A DNA stretch of 64,000 bases from Closterium sp. Naga37s-1. Lineage: Eukaryota; Streptophyta; Zygnematophyceae; Desmidiales; Closteriaceae. Below, piece after piece: positions 19,733-30,500 of the stretch. Location: assembly GCA_947471745.1 (NCBI GenBank), contig CANJKZ010000013.1, forward strand, positions 1,736,001 to 1,800,000, given 5' to 3'. The notes beneath the pieces were generated by a model. The model had not been told where the DNA came from, made no database searches, and saw only the letters and a list, made by a program, of their open reading frames with translations. The translations under genes were made by a program, and so were the position numbers. The first letter of the stretch is position 1, and each line of letters opens with the position of its first letter.

Positions 19733-20600
19733 TAGAAGCGAGGCCGGAGCTTGGATGGAAGATGGGATAGATCCAAGTTGCGCGTGTCGAGAAGCACCTG
19801 ATCTCCAACTGCTACTGAGTGATCGCGTCGCTGTCGATCCGCATACTGCTTCTGAGAGTTATGCATCGTGGTGAGACGTCGCTGAGTCTTCTCCCATAAC
19901 TGCTGCATGTTGGTGACGAAGTTATATGCAGCTTGGACGTGTGCCGGTGTGTTTGGCAGCTGTGGTGTGACTGGTTCACGCCCGTAACATAGGAAGAAAG
20001 GAGATTTCCCTGTGGCCGCATGAGATGCGTTCTTGTAAGCGAACTCAAGCGTTGGTAACTGTAGATCCCAGTGACTGATGTCGTTTTTGCAAGCTATGCG
20101 CAGTACCTGTTCAACCACCTAATTGAGTCGTTCTGTCGGTCCGTCAGTCCAAGGGTGGTATGCTGAAGACATCGCACTCTTTGTCCCCAACAACCACATG
20201 AGTTCCCTCCAGAATTTACTTGTGAATTTTGGGTCCTTGTCTGGACGAGTGTAGCAGGGATGCTCTGGATGGTGACAATGCGGTCAAAGAAGAGGCGAGC
20301 AGTTGCTTCAGCTGTAGCGTGGCGTTGGTCGAGATGAAATGTCCCATTTAAAGAACTTTTCGATCACCACGGGTATAGCATCGTTCCCTCGTGAGGTCGA
20401 ATGAAGCCCAGTAATAAAGTCAAGGTTAACGACTTGCCATGGCTGCTCCGGTATGGGTAGAAGTAACCCTGCTTTTTTTGTGATTGCTGCTCTTCATTCG
20501 CTGGCACGTGTCGCGTGCGGTGACGAACTGCTGCACGTCTGCTGCCATCCGGGGCCAGTAGTAATATTTTTGCATGTCCCTCATATGCCACATCATGGAA
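19714..20600 (-). pseudogene. GypB integrase core and zinc-finger remnant
   Basis: 19714-20118 gives the C-terminal part of the core: HWDLQLPTLEFAYKNASHAATGKSPF and YGREPVTP, followed by the VGDQVLLDTRNL block. Between 20119 and 20600 the catalytic region and zinc finger can be followed only in pieces across frames. Inactive. Confidence 0.75.
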
Positions 20601-20672
20601 CTCCTCTAGTAGGATCTGTCGGAGTGGGGCATAGTTTGGTACCCAAATGTTTCCTGAACCTTTCTCTTACAG

Positions 20673-21228
20673 CTATTCTTTCTCCCACTGTAACAATTTC
20701 TGCTTCTCTGCGGTAGCAATTTCTGCGTCCACGGAGTACCCATGTTGGAATAGACATTTGAGCAAAGGGCTCATCCTGTCGAGCTGGATGCCTGCTAAAT
20801 GTCCTGGGCGGCTCAGTGCATCGGCCTTGTTGTGTATCCTTGGTTTGTAGACGATGTCGTAGTGAAAATGTGTCTCTAGGAAATCCATCCACCGCACATG
20901 TCATCGTGAGAGCGTAGGCTGTGACTTGAGGTATTTGAGACTGCAGTGCTCACTGTATACTATAGTCTTAGCTCCTTCTAGATAGCACCTCCACGCCTTA
21001 AGGCTGTGACTATCGCTGAGGCTTCCTTGTTGTGGATTGGGTAATTAGTTCTGCTCCATGTAGTTTTTTACTGCGGTATGCGATGTGTTGCAAACCGCGT
21101 CCATGATCCTGCATCAGTACTGCTCCGACTGCCAGGTCACTAGCATCTGCTTCCACTACGTAATATGTTTTTGGATCCGGTAGGATGAGTACTGGGGCAC
21201 AGGTCAGTGCTGTCTGTAGCTGTTCCAT
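20673..21228 (-). pseudogene. GypB RNase H
   Basis: 21010-21228 contains APVLILPDPKTYYVVEADASDLAVGAVLMQ and AYRSKKL, the RNase H start with its DAS box. 20673-20897 contains FHYDIVYKPRIHNKADALSR, the end of the domain. Stops (for example TAG and TAA where relatives have W and Q near 21230-21250) separate it from RT. Confidence 0.83.
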
Positions 21229-21249
21229 GGCTTGTTACTGAGGAATATC

Positions 21250-22296
21250 CTAGGGGTATGGCGTATCTTTTTTCAGTAAGTTCGACAGTGGCGCTGCTAT
21301 CTTAGCGTGATGTGGCATGAACCTGCTGTAGTAGTTGGCGAAGCCGAGGAACTGCTGCAACTCCTTGACGTTTTCACGAACCTTCCATTTTTTTGCGGCT
21401 TCAATTTTCCGCGGGTCTACGTGTACCCCCTCGGCACTCACCATGTGCCCGAGAAAATGCACCTTCTTCAGGGAGAAGTCACTTTTTGACAGCTTCACAT
21501 ATAATTGGTTCTCCTGCAGGATCTCGAATACTTTCCGCTGATGCTCCACGTTCTCCTTCATGTTATTTTAGTAGATGAGAATGGCGTCCATGCACACTAC
21601 TACGCACTAGTCTTGCAGGGGTCGTAGGATATGATTCATCTCCGCCTGAAATGTCCATGGTGCATTGCAGAGTCCGAACGGCATCACAAAATATTTGTAG
21701 GAGTTGTATCTGGTATGGAACGCCATTTTGTGGATAGAATTATTTGCCATCTCAATATGCAAGTAACCCGACCGTATGTCCAGCTTCGAAAATACTGTTG
21801 CACCACGCAGTTGGTCTAGTAGGTCGTCTATGCGCGGTATGGGGTATTTGTTCTTAACCGTCTGATTGTTGAGTGCCTGGTAGTCAATGCACATCCGTGA
21901 ACTACCGTCCGGCTTTGGAGTGAAGAGAAACGGTACACCGTAGGGAGATGTGGATGGTCGGATCAGTTTTTGGTCCAGCAGGTACTCGATCTGTTCTTTC
22001 ATGTCTGCTAGCTCGGTTGGGCTGAGGCGGTATGGTGCACGCGAGACTGGTTTCGCACCTGGCTCGTCCATGATCTCGTGTTCGTGGGTTCGTGCTGGAG
22101 GCACTCTTGCTGGCAGATTGTCCGGCATGATATCTTTGTACTCCTTCAACACCTTCTGTACTGTTGCAGGTAGCTCCGAGTTCTGCTTCTCCTCCTGTGC
22201 TGCTGCCATTACTACCGCCAAGTAACCCGTGTTACTCTTGTTCACCGTTCGCTTAAACTGTGCAAGTGTCGCCTCCAGAATAACCCCTGTATCCAT
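21250..22296 (-). pseudogene. GypB reverse transcriptase
   Basis: 21607-22296 holds a 229-residue frame with PYRLSPTELADMKEQIEYLL, SPYGVPFLFTPKPDGS, MCIDYQALN, FSKLDIRSGYLHI and FVMPFGLCNAP. 21250-21561 holds the thumb with FSLKKVHFLGHMVSAEGV. Between them the catalytic box reads VCMDAILIY, where the family has Y-x-D-D, so one Asp is lost, and it is flanked by two stops. Enzyme inactive. Confidence 0.9.
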
Positions 22297-22408
22297 CCAG
22301 CTTCACAGCTCCACACCTTTCTTGTTGTTGTAAATGCAGGCTTTCCGGTTGACCCAGTCTATCTCGTGGTTGAATTGCTTCAGGAAATCTCTCTCCCAAT
22401 ATAAAATC

Positions 22409-22875
22409 TTATCTCTTGACCGGCAGTGTCAGCTTCCACCTCAGCGCACATTTTTGTAGCCGTAGCGTTGACTCGACGTGGATGGGTAGCTTGGTGACAT
22501 CCGCCATCGTTGATGTGAACCGGGTTTCCTCCGAGGGTTCCCCAATTTTCTCCAACGTCCCGCAGTCACACACCGAGTGGGGCGCTTCACTATCCACCAT
22601 CGCCTGGAGGCGTCGCCCTTTCCAAAGCACCTCGAGAGGAGTAGTGGCTGCTGCCGCTCCAAGTAGTCAAAGATGGTTTCATTAATAGGGTCATAGGGTA
22701 CATCAAAGTAATCATTCCTATTCCCTACACCCAAAGCTGCAATTTCTAGTTCCAACTTCACCTCGGGGGTAGATGGATTTTTCCGAGGCCGATACAGTTT
22801 CTCCTGAGCCTGGAACCTTCCCCTAAGCCTTTGCATTTGTGCCGGTTTCACCTGTGGGGAACAGAAAGCCTTCAC
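22409..22875 (-). pseudogene. GypB protease region
   Basis: The frame 22409-22630 contains LQAMVDSEAPHSVC, a retropepsin active site with D-S-G changed to D-S-E. The overlapping frame 22441-22875 supplies the upstream connector. The frameshift between them and the changed glycine indicate loss of function. Confidence 0.65.
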
Positions 22876-23342
22876 ACTATACTGCTGGGAGAGAATATTA
22901 ACTCCTCGGAACGCTCGACCCTTTTCACTGCTCTGGAGTTAGTTCCCCAACTTTTATGGTATCGGTACTATTTATAAAGGCTTTCTCTTAGCCTCTAACT
23001 CTACCGTAATTCTTAGTTAGAGTATCCCTATAGGATAATTTTAACAAATTCTTACTCTCAGGGGAATTCGGCTGGAGTTTCCCGGTCGGTGTAGAGTCTT
23101 TTTTTGCGGAGTCTCCTTTTGTCTCGACGATCTCCCCTAGTGCCGGCCGATCATGACGTTTTAAATCCGCGCCATCATTTTCTCTTTTTTTCGCCCACTA
23201 TGAAGTCGCCACGTCGTCGACTTTTTCCCCTTTTTTTATATTTTCGCGATCGCCAGCTCGATCCGCGGCTACTGGCGATTCTCATTTTTTTTCTTCGGGG
23301 GTGCTGCAATGTTCTTGGCATGTAGCTCCGCACGTGGCTTTT

Positions 23343-24224
23343 TCATTTTCCAGCACGACAAATTCGACGCCCTCCTGCACTGCAAAATTCGTCGGCCGCT
23401 GCTTCGACTTCGACTTTGTCAATATCCATCGGGTCGGTGGTCGCGGGGAGTGCCGATCGCTCTGCGTCGAAATTCCTGCTCGGCATGTTGCGTCGTGTTT
23501 CTTGTTGACCCTTGGTCAACGCGTCGAACCTCTTGGCGTCACATACCATATCTCTCTAGCTGCTGTAGTTCGCCGCGATGACCTGTCGGCGAACTTCCCT
23601 TTTTCAGTCGGGCAATGTAGGCTTGAATTTTCTCACCCTCAGTTAAGTCATCGATTCGGTCAAAAACAGATTCCATCTGCTGTGTGTACTACGCCACACT
23701 GCCAAATTGTCGGTGTTGGTGAATTTGCTGCCGCGCCATGCACGAACTGCTAATCGGTTAGAAATGTTGTATTAGGGCTGCCCAAAACCGCGCCTACGAC
23801 CCTCCGCCTACTGTACATCCAATCCAGCGCCGGGCCTCGTAACAGTGTCGATGCCAGTCGAACCCGCGTCTCGTCGTGTGTCGGGGTCGTGCATCCAACT
23901 TCCTCGAAGTAGATTTCGAGTGTAGCGATAAATCGCCTGACGTCGGTTCCCTTCGCGCTCAGATCGAACGCCTCCGGTAGCCACGGACGAGCAGCTTCGA
24001 GATTCGCTGTTGCTGGTGCCGCTGTTGCAGGTTGAAATTTCGGTGTCGCTGTGGCCGCTGTTGCCGTCGCTGCTGCTGTGGCGACTGCTGACAGGTTCGC
24101 AATCAATCCCTCGAGTCGTGGAAGCGTCGCGCGAGTCTGCTCCTGTTCGTCACGAAGTGCGGCGATTTCCTGAACGAAGTTCTCTCCTTACCCCTCCATG
24201 CCCGACATGCCTGTTCATAAACCG
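23343..24224 (-). pseudogene. GypB gag
   Basis: From about 24211 the minus strand starts MSGMEG and hits a TAA, then continues in frame with a short helical segment and an Ala/Thr-rich stretch. A capsid-like block follows: WLPEAFDLSAKGTDVRRFI, YFEEVGC, LRGPALDW. The later part (23343-23549) is out of frame. The capsid pattern and position beside the 5' LTR support gag. Confidence 0.75.
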
Positions 24225-24365
24225 GTTCGAGGGGGACTTAAAATCTTACGCGGAACTGGTTTACATACCCGAATCGGTGCTTTTCGTTGTCGCCCCTGGG
24301 TTTTTTTAAAGGCTGGGTTTTAGTGGTTGAACACCTTTGCGTGTAAACTCGCTCTCGTTGCCAAG

Positions 24366-24722
24366 TGTAAGGATCAAAGGATCGAGTTCAGGTTGTTCAT
24401 TATGTATCCTGGGTGCAACAAGGCACAAGGCAGGTAACACAGAGGTTACTTGAAGGTACCGGGCCTCGGGAACCGTCGGGAACATGACGTTCCCGAATTC
24501 GGTAGGGGATACCCGGTGAAATCGCGCTGAGCGCATAGTCACGCGGAGATAACTGAAATGCCACGGGATTCGGTGCACGCAACCTAAATCGGTGCTATAA
24601 CTAAAATATATATAGTAAAGCAACGATTCTAAGAAAACGAACAAAAGTAAGCATAAGAAAATATAAATAAGATAATTCAAGGTAAAGTAAATATGGGTAA
24701 GTGTATCTGCTGTACTCTCACA
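24366..24722 (-). repeat. GypB 5' LTR
   Basis: 357 bp homologous to 18983-19362. The bases inside it on the minus strand (CTTGGCAACGAGAGCGAG) should be the primer site but match no tRNA 3' end that I can name. Confidence 0.88.
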
Positions 24723-24727
24723 AGTGC

Positions 24728-25245
24728 TGTTTCCCAGAGGGAAAAGGGACCGAGGGTCCCGTGGTGGCCAGAGAGAGAGCCGGTTCCCCAGGGGGGAATG
24801 GGACCGAGGGTTTTGTGGTGGCCAGAGAGCCGGTTCCCCAGGGGGGAAAGGGGCCGAGGGTCCCGTGGTGGCCAGAGAGCCGGTTCCCATGGGGAAAAGG
24901 GACCGAGGGTTTTGTGGTGGCCAAAGAGCAGGTTCCCTAGGGGGGAAAGGGACCGATGGTTTTGTGGTGGCCAGAGAGCCGGTTCCCCAGGGGGGAAAGG
25001 GACCGAGGGTCCCGTGGTGGCCAGAGAGCCGGTTCCCCAGGGGGGAAAGGACCGAGGGTTCCGTGGTGGCCAGAGAGAGAGTTGGTTCCCCAGGGGGGAA
25101 AGGGACCGAAGGTCCCATGGTGGCCAGAGAGCTGGTCCCCAGGGGGGAAAGGGACCGAGGTTCCCATGGTGGCCACAGAGCCGGTTCCCTAGGGGGGAAA
25201 GGGACCGAGGATCCCATGGTGGCCAAGGAGCCGCTCCCAAGAGGG
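24728..25245. repeat. 50-bp minisatellite, about ten copies
   Basis: The unit starts AGCCGGTTCCCCAGGGGGGA and ends GTGGTGGCCAGAG. Two unit variants (TCCCGTGG and TTTTGTGG) alternate in the first half, and TCCCATGG units fill the end. Because 50 is not a multiple of three, all frames of both strands cycle through the unit, which explains long spurious frames. It begins 5 bp from the GypB LTR end. Confidence 0.9.
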
Positions 25246-25510
25246 CCATCGCTCTAAGGAAGGGGGACATTGCAATCGAAATTGTAAATGTGAATATTGT
25301 TCATATGGATTTGTACTACGTCTAGATATGAGTACACGATAGAAAATCCAGTGCCATATATTCATAATTCTTTTTACCCAATGAATGTAAAAACGCACCA
25401 AGATGAGGAACCACGTTTAAGACTAGAAGTGTTCAGAATGAAGTTCAACATACGGTATTATAGATATTTAAATTGGCTTTCGCATACACCCATACTGTTA
25501 CGATAGGGGT
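25246..25510. other. AT-rich spacer left of CopB
   Basis: No gene or domain. The last bases contain GTTACGATA, which also starts the adjoining CopB LTR. Confidence 0.5.
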
Positions 25511-25940
25511 TGTTACGATAAATGAAATAAGAAGTACCGTGCATACCTACCAGTAGCAAGTGAAGCATGCAGTAGCGAGTACCAATGCGAAGGGACAGAA
25601 TTTTGCGAAACATCGCGTACGGTTGGAGGCATCTGGACCACTGGAGCAGAAGCATCGGGCAGGTGCGGCACGAAGGATTTGGCGGGAACAAGTTTGTAAC
25701 CGGTTCCCGCGTCGCACGGTTGTGTTTCGGTGCCATAAGAAAATGTACCCTTTATAGTATATGGCTAGTCTAGGTCGTTTCAAATTCCCTTTGTATTACA
25801 ATATAAACAAATGTATGTTTTTGTTATAATCAGTTCAGTGATGTTATTTTCACTCCTATCTGAGAACAACTTCCGCTACATTAACTATGTGCGAACCTTC
25901 CTGAGGTGATCCTGGCACGATCAAACTTTTGATCGCAACA
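25511..25940 (+). repeat. CopB 5' LTR
   Basis: 430 bp, TG...CA ends. A TATAAA at 25802-25807 aligns with TATATAAG in the 3' LTR and is a plausible TATA box. Confidence 0.92.
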
Positions 25941-25953
25941 TGGTATGAGAGCG
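25941..25953 (+). promoter_or_regulatory. CopB primer-binding site
   Basis: TGGTATGAGAGCG, one or two changes from the initiator-Met-type site TGGTATCAGAGC, directly after the LTR. Confidence 0.85.
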
Positions 25954-25972
25954 ACTCGGGAATCCTTCGCAA

Positions 25973-26582
25973 TGCCACCCCCAAAAATCTCGACAAACTA
26001 AGGTGGCGTCTGGCACATGCTCACGTGTAAGGTTGGCTAGAGGATCAGGTTGTCAAGAAAATCCTACGGCCGAAGCCCAACCCAAACCAGTTGCGACATC
26101 CAAGGTGACGACGACGATCAGCTCCATCGCACTCGAACAACTACAGCAAATATCAACTCTGGAGCAAGGAATCCAAACATTGCGGAATGGCGACATGGGA
26201 ACCTCCTCCCAACCCTCTCAACCGGCCGCAACTAGCCGAGGAACCGCCCTGCAAACCTTCTCCCTCGACACAAATGCTTCAACACCCAAAGTCCCACGCC
26301 CAAGCGATGACTCAATTCTCTCAGCTCAATCAAGGTTCCTGAATATTTCCAAAATCAAGACAAGTACTATCTTTGATAGCAAATATTTCTAGAGTTGGAG
26401 CTTCGAGCTGGAGCAGCTGCTGCAAAAAGCTAAGATCTGTCATTATTTTGACGGCAGCTACGCGCGACCCTCGGCCGACACTGACGACACCAGAGTGCAG
26501 TACTACAACAACTAGCTCGTGGCGTACAGCTTGCTTTTGCGCAATATGTTGTCGCCGGAGCAACTGGGGATTCGCCCGTACA
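25973..26582 (+). pseudogene. CopB gag, N-terminal part
   Basis: An ATG at about 25973 is followed by a changed frame. 26003-26392 gives a Ser/Thr/Gln-rich leader and KVPRPSDDSI, then after a TAG the frame continues SWSFELEQLLQKAKICHYFDG and YSLLLRNMLSPEQLG, the start of a Copia gag (UBN2-like) domain. A second TAG lies between YYNN and LVAYS. It is cut by CopC at 26587 and resumes at 33886. Confidence 0.7.
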
Positions 26583-26587
26583 AAACG
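26583..26587. repeat. CopC target-site duplication, left
   Basis: AAACG, identical to 33881-33885. Confidence 0.93.
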
Positions 26588-26719
26588 TGTCAGAACATTG
26601 TAGCTTATGCTGTTGTGTAGGCTATAGTGGGGTATCCCATAGGGGGTACAACCAATTAGGGTTTCATATTTGTACTCACATCATTTCATAGTTCACACAT
26701 TCTTGTTCAAATCTTCTCA
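26588..26719 (+). repeat. CopC 5' LTR
   Basis: 132 bp, starts TGTCAGAACATTG, ends AATCTTCTCA. It carries TTAGGGTTT (26656-26664), the reverse complement of the plant telo-box AAACCCTAA. Confidence 0.96.
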
Positions 26720-26733
26720 TGGTATCGAGCAGG
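26720..26733 (+). promoter_or_regulatory. CopC primer-binding site
   Basis: TGGTATCGAGCAGG, matching the plant Copia initiator-Met site apart from a one-base gap (TGGTATCAGAGCAGG). Confidence 0.88.
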
Positions 26734-26850
26734 TTCCCCCTTGGGAACTGTGCTTAGGGCCCACCACATCGAGTTTTTTTTTCCTGCCCGAAGCGCGCTC
26801 AGCCCGAGTCGCGCTCCGGGCCCTCACTTCGTCGAGCCGCCCTAGCGGCC

Positions 26851-27500
26851 CTTCCTCGCGGCCCCGCCGCCCCATCGCGCGGCCCCGCCGCCCTACCTAG
26901 CGGCCCCGCCGCCCTTCCTCGCGGCCCCGCCGCCCCATCGCGCGGCCCCGCCGCCCCACCTAGCGGCCCCGCCGCCCTTCCTCGCGGCCCCGCCGCCCCA
27001 TCGCGCGGCCCCGCCGCCCTACCTAGCGGCCCCGCCGCCCTTCCTCGCGGCCCCGCCGCCCCATCGCGCGGCCCCGCCGCCCTACCTAGCGGCCCCGCCG
27101 CCCTTCCTCGCGGCCCCGCCGCCCCATCGCGCGGCCCCGCCACTCTACCACGCGGCCCCGCTGCCCTATCTCGCGGCCCCGCCGCCCTACCCAGCGGCCC
27201 CGCCGCCCTTCTGCAGCGGCCCCGCCGCTTCTCTGCAGCGGCCCCGCCGCCCTATCAAGCGGCCCCGCCGCCCTTTCTGCAGCGGCCCCGCCACTTCTCT
27301 ACAGCGGCCGAGCCGCCCAGCAACAGCGCAGCCGAGCCGCCCAGCAGCAGAGCAGCCGAGCCGCCCCGCCGCCGAGCCGCACTGCAGCCGAGCCGCCCGG
27401 CCGCCCACCAGCCGAGCCGCCGTGCAGCCGACCGCCCAGCCGCCGAGCCGCCCAGCCGTCGAGCCGCCCTGCAGCCGAGCCGCCCGAGCAGCCCTGTCCG
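26851..27500 (+). repeat. CopC GC-rich leader: 21-bp units in 63-bp higher-order repeats
   Basis: From 26851 a 63-bp block made of three 21-bp units (each ending GCGGCCCCGCCGCC, with variable CTTCCTC, CCATCGC and CTACCTA) repeats about four and a half times. Looser units follow to 27300 and then GCCGAGCCGCCC units to about 27490. It lies between primer site and gag and is non-coding as far as can be judged, though open in several frames because units are multiples of three. Confidence 0.88.
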
Positions 27501-27568
27501 GTGAGCACAGACCCTCTGTCACTGCGTGCTCTTCCCCTTACTGCCTGCACTGCTGGTCTACTGCTGTC

Positions 27569-30500
27569 ATGGCCACCCCTAGTGTCCTCACTTTTGACGC
27601 TGAGGGTCGGGCCATTGACTTTGAGGTCTGGGTAGATGACCTACAGCTGTTCTTACAGTGCGATAGGGCGGACGGCCTCTCTCTCTTTGACCTCACCTCT
27701 GGCGCTTCCCCTGCCCCTGCTGCTGATGCTGACGCCACTGTTCGCTCCCAGTGGGCCACGCGCGATGCTGCTGCACGTCTTGCTGTGCGTCGCCACCTCC
27801 CTACCTCCGAGCGTGCGCACTTTAGTCAGTACAAGAGTGCTCAGACCTTGTACGCCGCTGTAGTCGCGCGCTACTCCTCCCCTTCCACTGCTGCACTGAG
27901 CCGTCTCATGCTGCCGTACCTCTTCCCTGACCTTGCTTCTTTTCCCACCGTTGCTGACCTCATTACGCACCTCCGCACTAGTGACACTCGCTACCGCGCT
28001 GCACTTCCTGCTGACTTCTGCACCGCGAACCCCCCCCCCATGTACATCACTCTGTACTTCCTAGTCACTCGCCTCCCTGACTCCCTTCGAGTAGTCAGGG
28101 ACCACTTTCTCTCAGTCTGTCCCACCACACTCACTGTAGACCTCCTCGAGAACGCCCTCCTCGCGATAGAAAAGAGCATAGTCGCTGTAGGAGCCTCTCG
28201 AGGTGACCCGCGCACCCCCATCTTTGAGGGGTGTTCTCCCTCCCCCCTGCTGCCCTCTGTTGCCTCTGCTGCTTCGGCCGACCTCCTTGTTCTTGAGTCG
28301 GTCGGTGCGGCGTCTGCCCCTAGCGGGAGACGCCGCCCTGGCAAGGGCAAGGGGGGCAAGGGAGCTGGAGGAGCGGGCGGTGGAGGTGGAGGTGGAGGCA
28401 GTGGGGGGAGTGGGGGTAGCGGTGGAGGTGGAGGTGGGGGTGGGGGGTTCGGTGGCGGCAGTGGAGGCGGAGGCCGCGGCGGCGGTGGCGGTGGTAGCGG
28501 AGGTGGCGGAGGAGGCGGCGGTGGAGGAGGCGGTGGAGGCGGCGGCGGCAGTGGAGGCAGCGGAGGCGGTGGAAGCGGTGGGGGTGGCGGTGGAGCTGGT
28601 CGCGGGTCTCTGCAGAGGAGTGGCTCCGGTGGTGGCTCGCGCCAGCAGCAGCAGCGTGGTCGTGCGACCCTGTCCCCTCAGCAGCTCCGTGAGTGGTACA
28701 CTGCACGCCAGCGGGGTGGGGGTTTTGGTCCGTGTACCTACGTCCTGCGCACCGGCGACCGTGCGGGTGAGCAGTGTGGGGGTGCGCACCCCACTCCGCG
28801 CTGCTTTGGCCGCCTGACGGACGCATGGCGTCACCAGTTCCCGGAGGCCTCCGAGATCCCTCGCTGGGACGAGCTGTCTAGGGCGGGGGTTGCCATCTTT
28901 GATCTGGACTTTGATGCTATTCTCTCTGCCATGTATGCTGTGTCTATTAGTGATGAGGGTGACTGTTACCGGTGTTTCCAGCCCGATCCGGGCATTGAGA
29001 CTGCTGCTCTAGGTACTGGTGAGGCTGCTGCCCTAGGTGCTTACGACGCTGCTGCTCTAGGTGCTGGTGTGTCTGCGTCCTCAGGTACTGGTGAGTCTGC
29101 TCTCTCAGGTACCGCGTCGGCTTCGGCCTCCCTCACCTTCACTCTTGACTCTGGGGCGTCTCGCTCCTTCTTTCGGGACCGCACCACACTCACGCCACTT
29201 AGTCGGCCGGTTGCGGTGTCTCTGGCTGACCCCTCTGGGGGTCCGGTCCTGTCTCGTTTCTCCACAGTCCTCCCGTGTCCGGCGGCTCCCTCTGGCACCC
29301 TGTCTGGTCTCTACCTCCCCTCGTTCTCGACGAACCTGGTGAGTGGTGCTGACCTACAGGATGCGGGTGTCCACCAGTTCACTCCTGCACGTCAGAGAGT
29401 GACCCACTGTACAGAGGCTGGCACAGGCCGACACCTGGCTACGTTCACCCGTCAGCCGGGGTCGAGCCTGTACACTCTGACCACTGCGTCTCCTCCAGTT
29501 GCTGAGTCTGGTAGGGTAGTTACGTCGGGTCAGGTGTTTGCTGCGGCGTCCAGGTCTGGTCCTGAGTCTGCCCCCTGTTCGTGTCGTCTCCTGTCTCACG
29601 AGACTCTCCTCTGGCACCACCGCCTTGGCCACCCCTCTCTGCTTCGGCTCAGAGGTATGGCCTCCCGTCTTCTTGTGTCCGGTCTCCCCCGGTCCCTCCC
29701 TCCCCTTCCTCAGGGCCCTGGCCCTACCTGTGTCCCCTGTGTCGAGGGGCGCCAGCGTGCTGCCCCTCACTCCTCCCAGTTTCCTTCGACAGAGGCCCCG
29801 TTGCAGACACTTCACATGGACGTGTGGGGCCCAGCCCGCGTCCGTGGACAGGGTCACGAGCGCTACTTCCTGCTCGTTGTTGACGACTACTCGCGTTACA
29901 CCACAGTCTTCCCCTTGCGCAGCAAGGGTGATGTCACTGAGGTGCTGATCGACTGGATCTGCGCAGCTCGTCTCCAGCTCAGGCAGAGCTTCGGCTCGGA
30001 CTTTCCTGTTCTGCGTCTGCACTCGGACAGAGGCGGAGAGTTCTCCTCTGGCCTTCTGCGTGCCTATTGTCGTGCACGGGGCATCCGTCAGACCTTCACG
30101 CTTCCGGACTCACCGCAGCAAAATGGGATTGCTGAGCGCCGCATTGGCATGGTCATGGACGTCGCTCGTACGTCTATGATGCATGCGGCTGCCCCCCATT
30201 TTCTGTGGCCGTTTGCGGTGAGGTACGCGGCGCATCAGATCAACCTCCACCCCAGGGTCTCCAGGCCGGAGACCTCCCCAGCCTTGCTGTGGACGGGGAA
30301 GGTTGGCGATGCGTCGGCGTTCCGGGTCTGGGGATCTCGGGCGTTTGTCCGCGACCTGTCTGCGGACAAACTATCCCCTCGTGCTGCTCCTTGCGTCTTC
30401 CTGGGGTTCCCCCCTGACGCGCCTGGGTGGCAGTTTTACCACCCCACCTCTCGCCGTGTTCTGTCCTCCCAGGACGTCACGTTTGACGAGTCGGTCCCCT

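Larger units (their letters stand above)
18983..24722 (-). mobile_element. GypB: Ty3/gypsy chromovirus, decayed
   Basis: LTRs at 18983-19362 and 24366-24722 flank a minus-strand gag-protease-RT-RNase H-integrase-chromodomain interior. Ends are TGTGAGAG and CCTTACA on the coding strand. Frames are broken many times and the RT active site is mutated. The five bases outside the LTRs (AGCGA and AGTGC) do not match, so the original target duplication has been lost or the right flank rearranged, possibly by the adjoining minisatellite. Confidence 0.9.

Noticed and set aside
24306-25226. 306-residue frame over the minisatellite and GypB LTR
   Set aside because: The repetitive product follows the 50-bp unit in all frames; not a gene.
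24728-25245. CRISPR-like array
   Set aside because: Units are contiguous with no unique spacers, and the context is a eukaryotic retrotransposon cluster.
26799-27143. Collagen-like structural gene in the CopC leader (Gly-Pro/Ala repeats on the minus strand)
   Set aside because: Product of the 21-bp GC-rich unit; lies in the untranslated leader with no gene context.
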